Below, in pieces: positions 1-7,595 of a stretch of 42,492 nt of DNA. This DNA comes from a virus, in the IMG/VR virus record IMGVR_UViG_3300021142_000066, positions 1 through 42,492 of that record; one strand, written 5' to 3'. The translations under genes were made by a program, and so were the position numbers. The notes beneath the pieces were generated by a model. The model did not search any database. It saw nothing but the letters and a program-made list of their open reading frames with translations, and was not told the DNA's origin. Every line of letters begins with the position of its first letter. Positions within the stretch are counted from its first letter, which is position 1.

Positions 1-121
1 CCATAGCGCGAAGTTGTTCAATAGGAAGGCCGGCAAGCTCTTTTTTAAAGGAAGCTTCAATATCAGTTAACTCTTGCTTTGTTGCTCGCGTGGAAAGCTG
101 AGTTGTGATATTTGTTTTTAT
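1..121. repeat. Terminal direct repeat, copy 1 (assembly overlap of a circular contig)
   Basis: These 121 bases are identical to the last 121 bases of the window. The overlap lies inside one continuous reading frame, the capsid gene, which is interrupted only by the window edges. The simplest reading is a circular or terminally redundant genome whose assembly graph closed with a k-mer-sized overlap, not a true long terminal repeat. The unique genome length is then 42,371 bp. Confidence 0.95.
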
Positions 122-283
122 TTTTTCAAGCAGTTCTGCTTCTTTTCTGGTGTCGTCTTCTTCTCCTGCACCATCAGATTTATAAGCTGCTCCATGCCTT
201 CCACCTGGCATAAATCGGTTTGATATTCTTGGCGCTGTTCTTACTCGCCTAACCAAACGCGGGTCAAAATAAGTTTTTTTCAC
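1..283 (-). CDS. Major capsid protein, N-terminal part (gene spans the contig join)
   Basis: This is the 5' part of the capsid gene; the rest is at 41230-42492. Joined across the repeat, the frame gives 474 codons. The frame is closed upstream by a stop that is also the stop of the protease gene at 287, so the start must lie at or after the GTG at 283-281 (MKKTYFDPRLVRR) or at the ATG at 211-209 (MPGGRHG). The first 140 or so residues are charged and helical, as in the delta (scaffolding) domain of HK97-type capsid proteins that the neighbouring protease removes. The GTG start is the longest option, and its basic N terminus looks real, but nothing decides it. Confidence 0.85.
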   Translation of the reverse strand, partial: MKKTYFDPRLVRRVRTAPRISNRFMPGGRHGAAYKSDGAGEEDDTRKEAELLEKIKTNITTQLSTRATKQELTDIEASFKKELAGLPIEQLRAM

Positions 284-286
284 TTG

Positions 287-1048
287 TTAAAGTTTAAAAT
301 TGTTAATTAAATAGTCTAAATCCAACCCTACCTTTTGCGGCTGTGGAATATCAAGTGCAGGTTGATTTCTCTCTTGCGGCTCGAACTGTCCAAGTGACAT
401 ACAGCGAGTAATTATTTTACGAGCTTCCAATTGATTTGGTCTTGGAAGTGATTGTATAAAATCTTCTATTTCGTCTTGAAGAAATGAAACTTGTTCTGCT
501 GTTCTTACTGCATAAGTTTCCATATCGCTTGGTATTGAAACAGACGATATTTCAAAACCCCTAACTTCTGGGTAAACTATGCAATCTTCTGCATCATCCC
601 ACTGAGCTGTATTCCAGTTAGGTTTAAATCCTATACTAAAATTGTTAATTGTTCCACTTCTTATTTGAGTAAGTTGTTGATTAGCCCAAGGTACATCATC
701 GAGAGGCATTGTTTTAAAATAAAGTCCAAAGTCATCTTCTTTTAAAGTTTCAAATAATGCAGAAGACCTTCCGTGTTCGTCCCTGAATTTTATTTTATAA
801 GAAGAATTTGATGAAGGGCCATTATCATTTATGCTTTTAGACCAACTTCCTTTTAAAAACTTTTCTCCATGAGAATTACGAGTTCCCCATGTAACTCCAT
901 ATCCCTCTACAATACGTTTATCTAAAAGAGATTTGCTTTCTGCAAGCTTTCCAGACTCTTGCATTTTCCTAATATCCACTTCAACATAAGACATAGGAGC
1001 TATTCCAAAACGCTTTTTAAACTCTTCTATTTTAGGATGTAGTCTCAT
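287..1048 (-). CDS. Prohead maturation protease, HK97 family
   Basis: A 253-residue protein of the HK97 prohead protease (U35/S78) type, which cleaves scaffold and the capsid delta domain during head maturation. The visible catalytic signature is His92 in RDEHGRS and Ser138 in NNFSIGF, with acidic residues near 161-166 (PEVRGFEISS) in the place of the third catalytic residue. The C-terminal 70 residues are polar and probably self-removed. The gene sits between portal (one base away) and capsid, the standard order. ATG start at 1048. Confidence 0.9.
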   Translation of the reverse strand: MRLHPKIEEFKKRFGIAPMSYVEVDIRKMQESGKLAESKSLLDKRIVEGYGVTWGTRNSHGEKFLKGSWSKSINDNGPSSNSSYKIKFRDEHGRSSALFETLKEDDFGLYFKTMPLDDVPWANQQLTQIRSGTINNFSIGFKPNWNTAQWDDAEDCIVYPEVRGFEISSVSIPSDMETYAVRTAEQVSFLQDEIEDFIQSLPRPNQLEARKIITRCMSLGQFEPQERNQPALDIPQPQKVGLDLDYLINNFKL

Positions 1049-1049
1049 A

Positions 1050-2513
1050 TTAGGCAGTCGGCGTTACTGTCGGCTGTATTTTATATTTTTTTAAATAATC
1101 TTGATAGTATATATCACCGTCTGCTATCGGGTCTTGTCCAATTTGTACACGATACTCGTTAAATGTAATTATACCCATTTGCCAGTCTATTTGCAAACCT
1201 TGAGAATTAGCATATTTTGCTTGACCGGCTTTTAAAATATCGTCTTGCAATACGTGCAAATGGTTATACTCCATTTTTATCTTTATGCCACTTCCTGTAA
1301 GTCCAAAGTAATTTCCCATTCTCGACATTCTCCTCAAAGAAAAAGGAATAATATTATTTTGATAAAGGAATTTTTCGGCACTATCTCTGTTTTCATAAGT
1401 AGCATTTTTACCACTCATTAACTCAGCAGGAAATCCCATCCTATCGCATATCGCTTCAATGCCTTGTCTAACAGTTTCTTTTGTCATTAACTTTTGAACG
1501 TCAAAAGACATTGGTTGCCACTTAACTGGAGTACGTGTTGTAACCCATTGAAGTTTGTCCCAACTCAATCCATATCTCGCTAACGACTTATCAAGTTCCT
1601 GTTTATCAGGTTCGCTCATTGCAATCTTTGCGCCAAACTGGTCTCCGCTTCCTGGGTCATAAGAAAAAATACCTAATGGACCTTTCTTTCGAAGCAATAC
1701 ATTGTCTGCTTCCATTGCTGCGCAAATGTTAGAAACAGAATAATCTAATCCAGATATTTTGCTTAATGGAAGTCCCATATTAGGAACTGTATTATCTACA
1801 AACCCATCTTTTAAAAGCATTATTTGTGAAGAGTCTATAGAATACGTTTTTCCAAAAATTGATATTCTCCATAAAGAAATAGGATTGGAGTTTGGTGAGC
1901 CTTCGGAAGCGTACATATCAAACTCGTAATTTATTTGTGGCTGAGCAAAAAATGGACTAAGGTTCCACATTGTTGTTGTATAAGTCTTATCAAAGCCTAC
2001 AGGACAAATACAAAAAACTGGACAGTACCCAAATATCTTACAAATTACTACTTGTTGAGAATTAAACTCTTCCCATGTTTGCAATGGGTTTGGACGAGCA
2101 AACAACTTTTTTAGTCTCGTTGCAACAGGGGATTGAGTAGGAGTGTCGTCATCTTTAACAATACTAAAAATTCCATTTGTGTCAGCCTCTGCAAGTCTAT
2201 CAATAACACCAGCAAGAGGAGAGCAAAAATTGTAAGCCCACCATTGCATTTGCTTAGTATTTAAACCAAGCCATCTTGTACTATCATCGTTTCCTGTTAA
2301 ACTTAATGTTCCGCCTTGTCCATTTATAGGAATAAATCCCATAGATGTAGCAACCGGAGCCATATTATTTGCTATAGAGCCAAAAAGGTTGTCATTAAAT
2401 ATCTTTCTTTCAACTTCTCCTTCATCCTGAAACATCTCTCTCGTTTCTAACAATGGGGAGGTTTTGCGCAATTGCACTCTTAATGAACGTTTTCCCCAAA
2501 GTTTTAGTTCCAT
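1050..2513 (-). CDS. Portal protein
   Basis: A 487-residue protein with the features of siphophage portal proteins, which form the dodecameric DNA channel at one head vertex. It follows the large terminase by one base and precedes the protease, as expected. The most typical stretch is around residues 350-390 (RQGIEAICDRMGFPAELM, then a Tyr-Glu-Asn-Arg and an FLYQNNIIPF helix), which matches the conserved stem/crown region of phage portals. The N terminus is basic and variable. Assignment rests on this stretch plus gene order. Confidence 0.88.
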   Translation of the reverse strand: MELKLWGKRSLRVQLRKTSPLLETREMFQDEGEVERKIFNDNLFGSIANNMAPVATSMGFIPINGQGGTLSLTGNDDSTRWLGLNTKQMQWWAYNFCSPLAGVIDRLAEADTNGIFSIVKDDDTPTQSPVATRLKKLFARPNPLQTWEEFNSQQVVICKIFGYCPVFCICPVGFDKTYTTTMWNLSPFFAQPQINYEFDMYASEGSPNSNPISLWRISIFGKTYSIDSSQIMLLKDGFVDNTVPNMGLPLSKISGLDYSVSNICAAMEADNVLLRKKGPLGIFSYDPGSGDQFGAKIAMSEPDKQELDKSLARYGLSWDKLQWVTTRTPVKWQPMSFDVQKLMTKETVRQGIEAICDRMGFPAELMSGKNATYENRDSAEKFLYQNNIIPFSLRRMSRMGNYFGLTGSGIKIKMEYNHLHVLQDDILKAGQAKYANSQGLQIDWQMGIITFNEYRVQIGQDPIADGDIYYQDYLKKYKIQPTVTPTA

Positions 2514-2514
2514 T

Positions 2515-3672
2515 TTATGCTTTGTCTTTATCCCTAAAGAAATGTGAAAATACTAAATATCTTATAGCGTCCATTAAGTGATTATGTCTGTCAACTGGCA
2601 CATTTTCAGTATCGCCAGTTTGTTTGTTGACAGTCCATATATAAGTTTCGCGTTCTTTTGCAATGTTACTTCCACAAAAAAAGACATTGTAGTCGCGGTT
2701 TATCATTGTTATGCCAGCATTTATACTTCCTTGACCTTTTCTTGCTGGTATTGCTGTAATTCCCAAGTCCCGCAATTGCCTACCCATTTCTGGAACGTGT
2801 TCACAATATGCTGGAGCAGTGTCAACATATCCATTTACTTTGAGAATTTGAGCAATAGTTGTTGCAGATTGGTCAACTTCGTAAAATAACTCTCGTATAA
2901 ATAAGTTGCGTCCAATCCTGTACCCTTTAACTATAGCTGTTGGGTCAACAGTAAAGCCAAAGTCCAAACCATACTGGCAGTCATTATCATCGTCAAAGTC
3001 TTCTCGCTGTATTTGAGTCCAGTTAGGAAATATTATACCCTTTACATTTCCTGTCAATCCTCGTGCGTAAACCTTGAACAAGTCTCCGGTATAAGCTTCA
3101 ATCATTTTATGCTGCCAATCCTTGAGAAATGGGTTATGCCTATGGTCACTAATTAGTAGTTTAGTTCCAACCGCAGGTATTAATTTCTCGTGCGCCCAAA
3201 ACCTCGCCGATGGATTATAATCTATTATTGTTTGCTGAGCCCTTGATTGCAACTGGAAAAACCGCATGTAATCAAAGCTGTTAGCCTCGTTTACAAATAG
3301 ATACTTTCTTTTTGGCCCTCTCGCATCAACTTCCGTTTCAAAAGTTTTAAACTCAATTGTATGTCCAGACTTGAATATAAACAGATGTTTGCTCATATGG
3401 TATTGAGCAATACAGTCTTTAAACTCAGGATAGACGTACGTCTCAAAATCTCGCAAAGCTCCACCATGCAAATGTGGAAAACTATGAGATGTAATTGTTG
3501 TTACTTTTGGTACGTCAGGAGTGCCAGTCCCATTATCCTCATGTGCCAATACTGCCAAAGCCATTAGTATATTAACTGTTTTACCACTATTCTGCCCACC
3601 CTGATGAACGATTGTTCGAGTACCATACCTCATTTCTCGCAACGTCTCAGTAAAAATTGGCGAGGCCTGCAT
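2515..3672 (-). CDS. Terminase large subunit
   Basis: A 385-residue packaging motor: N-terminal ATPase and C-terminal RNase H-like nuclease. Walker A is GQNSGKT at residues 26-32 and Walker B is YLFVNEA at 124-130 with catalytic Glu129. The nuclease domain starts at LDFGFTVDPTAIV with Asp237, and a late acidic residue lies in HLMDAIRYLVF near the C terminus. Length is short but normal for this group. Its small subunit is not adjacent: it lies 2.2 kb upstream at 5870-6424, separated by the accessory interval with the Tad2-like gene. Confidence 0.93.
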   Translation of the reverse strand: MQASPIFTETLREMRYGTRTIVHQGGQNSGKTVNILMALAVLAHEDNGTGTPDVPKVTTITSHSFPHLHGGALRDFETYVYPEFKDCIAQYHMSKHLFIFKSGHTIEFKTFETEVDARGPKRKYLFVNEANSFDYMRFFQLQSRAQQTIIDYNPSARFWAHEKLIPAVGTKLLISDHRHNPFLKDWQHKMIEAYTGDLFKVYARGLTGNVKGIIFPNWTQIQREDFDDDNDCQYGLDFGFTVDPTAIVKGYRIGRNLFIRELFYEVDQSATTIAQILKVNGYVDTAPAYCEHVPEMGRQLRDLGITAIPARKGQGSINAGITMINRDYNVFFCGSNIAKERETYIWTVNKQTGDTENVPVDRHNHLMDAIRYLVFSHFFRDKDKA

Positions 3673-3710
3673 AGTAGTAAGTTTTTAAGGCAGCGTTTTG
3701 ATTCATCCCG

Positions 3711-3724
3711 TACAAGGTACGACA
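3711..3724. repeat. 14-bp sequence TACAAGGTACGACA, inverted copy at 5715-5728
   Basis: An exact 14-mer that recurs in the opposite orientation at 5715-5728. The two copies bracket the Tad2-like gene, the noncoding 4.07-4.5 kb stretch, the parS site and the coiled-coil gene. Read on the minus strand the copy here contains TACCTTGT, which resembles the Bacteroidota -7 box TAnnTTTG with one T missing, 38 bases upstream of the large terminase start. It may therefore be a promoter element, a boundary of an inserted segment, or both. Confidence 0.5.
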
Positions 3725-3771
3725 AAATACCGAAATCCGTACACCGGAATTGTTAAATATTTGTTAAAGTG

Positions 3772-4065
3772 TTAATCAAGCGAGTTCCAATCTTCTGCCA
3801 AAATATCGGCTTGGGAAGCTAACCACCCCGGTTGCATTTCTCCCTGTGCCGTGTACATTGTAATAGAAGAATGAAATACAACATTTTCTCCTTTTTTATA
3901 AAGGAAATCTTTAACAGATTGAGGTAAACTTGCAAATTTTGGTATAAAATCTTTGTTTACAGTATTTCCAACTGTTTTGTACACAAACATTCCTTTTCCA
4001 TTCCACCCATTTCGAGCAACTCTGTTACCGGCGTTCATTGCTTCAATAGCTTGTCCAAAATTCAT
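3772..4065 (-). CDS. tad2: Tad2-like (DUF2829) anti-Thoeris protein
   Basis: A 97-residue protein matching the DUF2829 pattern: MNFGQAIEAM at the start, then VARNGWNGKGMFVY, a middle segment, and the closing WLASQADILAEDW. Proteins of this family include Tad2, which forms tetramers that bind and sequester the cyclic ADP-ribose signal of Thoeris defence; some relatives also bind CBASS cyclic nucleotides. Family membership is read from the sequence; the anti-defence role is inferred from the family. It lies alone between the large terminase and a noncoding stretch, a typical accessory-gene position in a packaging operon. Confidence 0.78.
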   Translation of the reverse strand: MNFGQAIEAMNAGNRVARNGWNGKGMFVYKTVGNTVNKDFIPKFASLPQSVKDFLYKKGENVVFHSSITMYTAQGEMQPGWLASQADILAEDWNSLD

Positions 4066-4505
4066 AATAGTTAATTTTATTTGTTAAAAATACCAAACCT
4101 CCAACGCAATGTAAATTTCCCGCTCTTCCACAAAAAAGAACGGTACACTTGGTGGCCTTGTAGCAAATAAAGCGCACCTGGTATTGGTTGCGCTTGATAA
4201 GCAGCTGGGGTCCGCACTTGGTAAGACACTGCCAGCGCCGACTAATCGGGGTAACGGTAAGTCTTTTATTTGGAAATCTGATGTGCAAGTTTAGGGGTTC
4301 CGAAGAGGCGCGACTTCGGTTGAAAATTTTTTCAACCGAGCGCACGAGTTAAAACGTTGTTAAAAATTGCTTGGTAACACCTCGTATCCGTTTTTGATGC
4401 TCCAAAAATCGTGCCAGCTTTTTGCAATGGAGATAAATATTTTTTTCATGTTTTGTGATTTTGTAACCAGCCCCCATATACGAGGGCTGGTAGAATGATT
4501 AAAAA
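4066..4505. other. Gene-free stretch with several predicted hairpins
   Basis: About 440 bases with no convincing gene. The only long frame (4043-4345 minus) overlaps the Tad2-like start, needs a non-ATG start and has no protein-like composition. The DNA is rich in short inverted repeats: 4170-4176 with 4189-4195 (AAGCGCA), 4300-4305 with 4314-4319 (CCGAAG around AGGCGCGA), and 4317-4338 (CGGTTGAAAA facing TTTTCAACCG). The hairpins follow one another closely, so a structured untranslated RNA is possible, but no known family was recognised. Confidence 0.4.
4466..4491. terminator. Hairpin with 8-bp GC-rich stem, possible terminator
   Basis: ACCAGCCC at 4466-4473 pairs with GGGCTGGT at 4484-4491 around a 10-base loop. 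It lies between the end of the coiled-coil gene plus parS and the noncoding stretch. The flanks are A/T-rich, but there is no clean U tract on either strand, so termination is only possible. It could end the transcript of the 4524-5273 gene. Confidence 0.4.
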
Positions 4506-4521
4506 TGTTTCACGTGGAACA
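4506..4521. promoter_or_regulatory. parS centromere-like site (16-bp exact match)
   Basis: On the minus strand the sequence is TGTTCCACGTGAAACA, which fits the chromosomal parS consensus TGTTnCACGTGAAACA with no mismatch. parS is bound by ParB/Spo0J and is conserved across most bacterial phyla. The phage has no recognisable parA or parB, so the site would be read by the host protein. It sits two bases beyond the stop of the 4524-5273 gene. An alternative is that the near-palindrome is an operator for a phage regulator, since half-site relatives occur in other intergenic regions. Confidence 0.75.
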
Positions 4522-4523
4522 GG

Positions 4524-5273
4524 TTATTTTGCAACCCCAATGCTCCGGCGGTATGCAATTAATGTATTGCCGACGGTTCCGTCGTTATAACCTTGCGCAA
4601 TCAATTCCTTGCGCAAACGTTTATCGGTATCGGAATCCGTGCCACCGTTCATGCCTGCAATGTAATAATCCATGATGGCTTTTGTTTTGTCGCCCTTGGG
4701 TGCCGATACTGTATCGGTTGCGGTTGCGGTTGCGGTTGCGGTTGCTGTTGAGGCAATCTTTGGACGCAATGCCAATGCACCCAATAACGCATTGTCAACC
4801 GGCACACATGCCTCCTCGTACGCATGGTACACGGCATCGTATGCCTCACGGGCGGCAAACGGTTTAACCATTATTCCGTCAATTTCAACCTCGGCAACGG
4901 CGGCATAAACGGCTTCGGCGGCAACCAATGCACGTACGGACAAAACCAGTTTTTCTCGTAATGCGATACGTTCGGAACGCTGTGCTTTTGCGGCAATTTC
5001 GGCCTCACGGCGTGCAATTTCGTTACGTTCGGCGGCAATATCCTTTTCAATTTTTTGCATTTCACCAACGGCTTCGAAAAATTCCTTGCTGCCGGGTTTT
5101 AATGTGCCGCCCGCAATTTTTGCTTGTACATCCAACGAGGCCTGTTGCAATTGTTCCAATTTGGTAATTGGAGCTGGTGTTGGCGTTTCAACGGGTTCTG
5201 GTGTTGGCGTTTCAACGGGTGCAATGTTTTTTGCTGTTTCGTGTGCCTTGTTGGCGTTGTGTTTGTTTGACAT
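4524..5273 (-). CDS. Coiled-coil protein with Pro/Thr-rich head, unknown function
   Basis: A 249-residue protein of no recognised family. Residues 1-40 are low-complexity Pro-Thr-Glu repeats. About 40-130 is a charged helical, probably coiled-coil segment (QKIEKDIAAERNEIARREAE). A short Ala-Thr repeat around 178-190 comes from a hexanucleotide repeat. The last 55 residues (TKAIMDYYIAGMNGG to the end) look like a small helical domain that could bind DNA. The gene is GC-richer than its neighbours, with frequent GCC, GGC and CGG codons, suggesting recent acquisition. It stands alone, with a noncoding stretch on each side and parS just past its stop. Confidence 0.75.
   Translation of the reverse strand: MSNKHNANKAHETAKNIAPVETPTPEPVETPTPAPITKLEQLQQASLDVQAKIAGGTLKPGSKEFFEAVGEMQKIEKDIAAERNEIARREAEIAAKAQRSERIALREKLVLSVRALVAAEAVYAAVAEVEIDGIMVKPFAAREAYDAVYHAYEEACVPVDNALLGALALRPKIASTATATATATATDTVSAPKGDKTKAIMDYYIAGMNGGTDSDTDKRLRKELIAQGYNDGTVGNTLIAYRRSIGVAK
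4715..4750. repeat. Hexanucleotide microsatellite CGGTTG (five perfect copies plus one variant)
   Basis: Five perfect tandem copies of CGGTTG at 4715-4744 and a sixth with one change. They lie in the coding region of the 4524-5273 gene and encode an Ala-Thr repeat. The unit is a multiple of three, so copy-number slippage changes linker length without breaking the frame. Confidence 0.9.
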
Positions 5274-5869
5274 AACATTTAAATTTCCGGTATTGGTTTA
5301 TGCTGTCCGGTGCAGCTGTGTGGCGATATTGCCGTTTATTGTGATACAAATGTACGAGGTGTTTTTACACATTCCAAATTTATTTTGCCATTTCCAACAT
5401 ATTTATTTTTGCTATATGTTTGTGTCCATCACGAACGTATAATATTGCCACATGCACAAAAACGCAATACGGGACGTTTTACGGCATGCAACATTGCTTG
5501 TGTGGTATAATACTAAAAATCAATTTGGGGCGAATTTTAACTTTTGTGAAACAACATATATGTTCCACATGTAATATGTCAACACGAGCGCAATTTGGCA
5601 CATTCCACATTCCACATGCCATTTTAATTATTTGCCCGTGTGCGCTCGCGATATACGAGGTATATTCCACATTACCAAATGAGTTTTATCATTTAACAAA
5701 TTATTAACAAATTGTGTCGTACCTTGTATATGCCCCAGCGCCACACAAGCGCAAACGTACGTTTCTCATCGTACGAACAACAACCTACGACGACAGCCGT
5801 ACGTCATTCAAACCTACCAAGCCGTAAAACCTAAGGATATATAAACCTAAATTGCTCTGTGGCATTTTC
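5274..5869. other. Gene-free stretch of about 600 bases
   Basis: No frame here looks like a protein on either strand. Visible elements are a CCGTAAAACGT motif (plus-strand ACGTTTTACGGCA at 5474-5486) of the family also found at 9.6, 21.8 and 29.3 kb, another GCCGTAAAAC at 5821, the inverted 14-mer at 5715-5728, and repeated CATTCCACAT-type words near 5600-5670. The promoter of the 4524-5273 gene should be within it. The mixture of GC-rich words and A/T tracts differs from the coding DNA around it. Confidence 0.55.
5715..5728. repeat. Inverted copy of the 14-mer at 3711-3724
   Basis: TGTCGTACCTTGTA, the exact reverse complement of 3711-3724. It lies in the gene-free stretch just downstream of the small terminase gene and marks the other side of the accessory interval that contains the Tad2-like gene and parS. 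Confidence 0.5.
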
Positions 5870-6424
5870 CTACGCAGTCTTTACAACTTGCCCATTTTCT
5901 AAATTCAAGCTTTCCAAAATTTCACTTTCAGAACGCGATAATTTAGTAAGGCCTTCCACAACAGAAATAGTTATATTAGATGGCCTTGTATCTGGTGTGT
6001 CCATGCCTAATACCTTCTGCGTAAATGTTGGATTAATTATCCCTACTGAAGCATACTCAACATTCTGCACCCAAACAACATAAAGAATAGTTGAAACAAC
6101 ATTGTACATCTCGCTATCAACCTTCGAATTGTTGCGCATATCTTTTAAAAAGTCCTCATGAATACCACAGAATAAGCATAAAGCTTTAATAAGGTACGGC
6201 CTACAGTATTCTTCCTCTACCTTCTTTCCTGCCATCTGTCCAGTGTTAATGGTACGCATAGAAGTAATAGGATTGTCGTCGCACCACTGGAAGTACTCGC
6301 ATGCCCTAATCCACAGTTCAGCAGCACTGGATACTACTGCTCGGTCAAATCTCACATGACGCCACAGTTGCCTGTTATATCCCATTACCTTACTTATTTC
6401 AGGATGCACTTGCTGGTTTGCCAT
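5870..6424 (-). CDS. Terminase small subunit (DNA-packaging protein gp3 type)
   Basis: A 184-residue protein resembling the gp3-type DNA-packaging proteins that recognise the packaging start and load the large terminase. The pattern is an N-terminal helical segment with ELWIRACEYFQWCDDNP, a Cys/Phe-rich middle (ALCLFCGIHEDFL), and a C-terminal stretch with ASVGIINPTFTQKVLG, which corresponds to the AVGLFNPNIIAR-like segment of the family. It overlaps the VRR-NUC gene upstream by 26 bases. It is separated from the large terminase by the accessory interval. Confidence 0.85.
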   Translation of the reverse strand: MANQQVHPEISKVMGYNRQLWRHVRFDRAVVSSAAELWIRACEYFQWCDDNPITSMRTINTGQMAGKKVEEEYCRPYLIKALCLFCGIHEDFLKDMRNNSKVDSEMYNVVSTILYVVWVQNVEYASVGIINPTFTQKVLGMDTPDTRPSNITISVVEGLTKLSRSESEILESLNLENGQVVKTA

Positions 6425-6746
6425 AGAGTTGAATTATTAATTGTTTCCATTCCTCAAAAGAATAAATTATTTTATATGAATGCCCTCGCCCAACAACTTT
6501 TGACTCAAACGACAGTTGCTCTTTTTGCTGGAACTTGCCGGGTAATTTCAATTCCACAAAAATAATAGCATGGTGCAGCACCAGTACGAAGTCTGATACA
6601 CCAGCAACTACACCGCGCGCCCTATTCCTATTTCCCTGCACCGAGTTCCAGGAGTTATTATTTACATGAAACACCATTTGCCTATCCTGATGGTAGTTAT
6701 TCCAAAACCATTCCGCGCACTGTACTTGCAATTGCTCTTCTGTCAT
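6399..6746 (-). CDS. VRR-NUC domain nuclease
   Basis: A 115-residue single-domain nuclease of the PD-(D/E)XK superfamily. The VRR-NUC hallmarks are visible: GVVAGVSDFVLV with the catalytic Asp, then IIFVELKLP with the Glu-x-Lys pair, then QQKEQLSFE, and a C-terminal helix with SFEEWKQLI. Stand-alone VRR-NUC proteins are common in phages and act on branched or structured DNA. Its place immediately before the small terminase suggests a role in processing replicated DNA before packaging. It overlaps both neighbours. Confidence 0.88.
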   Translation of the reverse strand: MTEEQLQVQCAEWFWNNYHQDRQMVFHVNNNSWNSVQGNRNRARGVVAGVSDFVLVLHHAIIFVELKLPGKFQQKEQLSFESKVVGRGHSYKIIYSFEEWKQLIIQLYGKPASAS

Positions 6747-7074
6747 ATCTATCTCTTTTTTCAGTATCTAAATTTTTATATATCTCCCAGTATCCATGCC
6801 TTCGATGCGTAACGGAATAAGTTGGCATCATTCCAGCAGTCCTGTAATAAACCCTTTTAGAAACCCATATCTCTCCCATGTCAATCATGTCAGTTAGTAT
6901 AAGCCTCCAAACCAATTCTCCCTTCTCGTACCCATCAAACTCTCCACGAATTACGTGCATATCCAGTCCTCGGGACTCTTCAGTAATTATCCTAAACCAT
7001 TGAGCCGGGCTTAGCGAGTCTTCGTACAATTTCTTTTGCTCGAATGTAAGGCCGGGTGGGTAATACATGCCCAA
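6697..7074 (-). CDS. Hypothetical protein, first gene of the late operon
   Basis: A 125-residue protein of unknown function, rich in Tyr, Trp and Arg, with no membrane segment or obvious motif. It starts MGMYYPPGLTFEQKK; M1 and M3 are both possible. It overlaps the nuclease gene by 50 bases, so translation may be coupled. It is the first gene to the left of the origin-like region and would be the first translated from a late promoter placed there. Confidence 0.75.
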   Translation of the reverse strand: MGMYYPPGLTFEQKKLYEDSLSPAQWFRIITEESRGLDMHVIRGEFDGYEKGELVWRLILTDMIDMGEIWVSKRVYYRTAGMMPTYSVTHRRHGYWEIYKNLDTEKRDRYDRRAIASTVRGMVLE

Positions 7075-7256
7075 TATTACAGCTAATTACCCAACAAGTC
7101 GGCCAATTTAACACAATATTAACAATAAAAATAAATATTTCGCATTAACAACAAATTAACTAAAATAACCCATTCAAAAAACGAAAAACATCTCTATACG
7201 TGTAACACATTGATAATCAACCGTTTTTTGGCCATGTATTAACATGTACCCGATTT

Positions 7257-7285
7257 GTGGTAACATACGAAATGTTTCCTACCAC
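7257..7285 (+). repeat. Inverted repeat arm, 29 bp (partner 7567-7595)
   Basis: Begins GTGGTAACATA and ends TTTCCTACCAC. The reverse complement of 7567-7595 matches it at 26 of 29 positions. The unit is itself a loose palindrome. A third, partial copy (GTGGTAACAT) is at 7644-7653. Confidence 0.85.
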
Positions 7286-7288
7286 GTC

Positions 7289-7313
7289 TAACGCGTTGAT
7301 TATCAACGCGTTA
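7289..7313. repeat. Perfect 25-bp odd palindrome
   Basis: TAACGCGTTGAT, a central T, then ATCAACGCGTTA. Three diverged relatives lie at 7203-7225, 7537-7565 and 7615-7641, sharing the core GTTG-NNN-ATCAACG to different degrees. The size and two-fold symmetry fit a dimeric initiator or regulator binding site. Confidence 0.85.
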
Positions 7314-7438
7314 CACGATGTATTAACATGTATTATGCAGAAATGCCCATGCCGTATATAAATATATACGTTAAATTATGTTATTTTTTTTCCTTAGAAG
7401 GGACATATTTATAAGGAAATAATAAATATACAAGTTAA

Positions 7439-7454
7439 AGTACTTACAAGTACT
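7439..7454. repeat. Short inverted repeat at the centre of the origin-like region
   Basis: AGTACTT and AAGTACT separated by two bases, close to the symmetry centre of the large inverted duplication and inside the A+T-rich core. Confidence 0.6.
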
Positions 7455-7566
7455 AATACAAGCAAGTTTTAACATATTTTAACATTTTATTTCCCCACAT
7501 CTTTCAAATTATTGTCAATATATGTTAATACATAAACGTAATGCGTTGTAAATCAACAAATTACGT

Positions 7567-7595
7567 GTGGTAGGAAATGTTTCCTATGTTACCAC
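7567..7595 (-). repeat. Inverted repeat arm, 29 bp (partner 7257-7285)
   Basis: Plus-strand GTGGTAGGAAAT leading to ATGTTACCAC, the inverted partner of 7257-7285. Differences are at three positions, so the duplication is old or under selection only at the protein-contact bases. Confidence 0.85.

Noticed and set aside
4043-4345. 100-codon frame overlapping the Tad2-like gene start
   Set aside because: Needs a non-ATG start, composition is Arg/Cys-rich and unlike the neighbours, and the DNA is better explained by hairpins.
4672-5167. Plus-strand frames opposite the 4524-5273 gene
   Set aside because: They are mirror images of a GC-rich gene and its hexanucleotide repeat, with low-complexity products.
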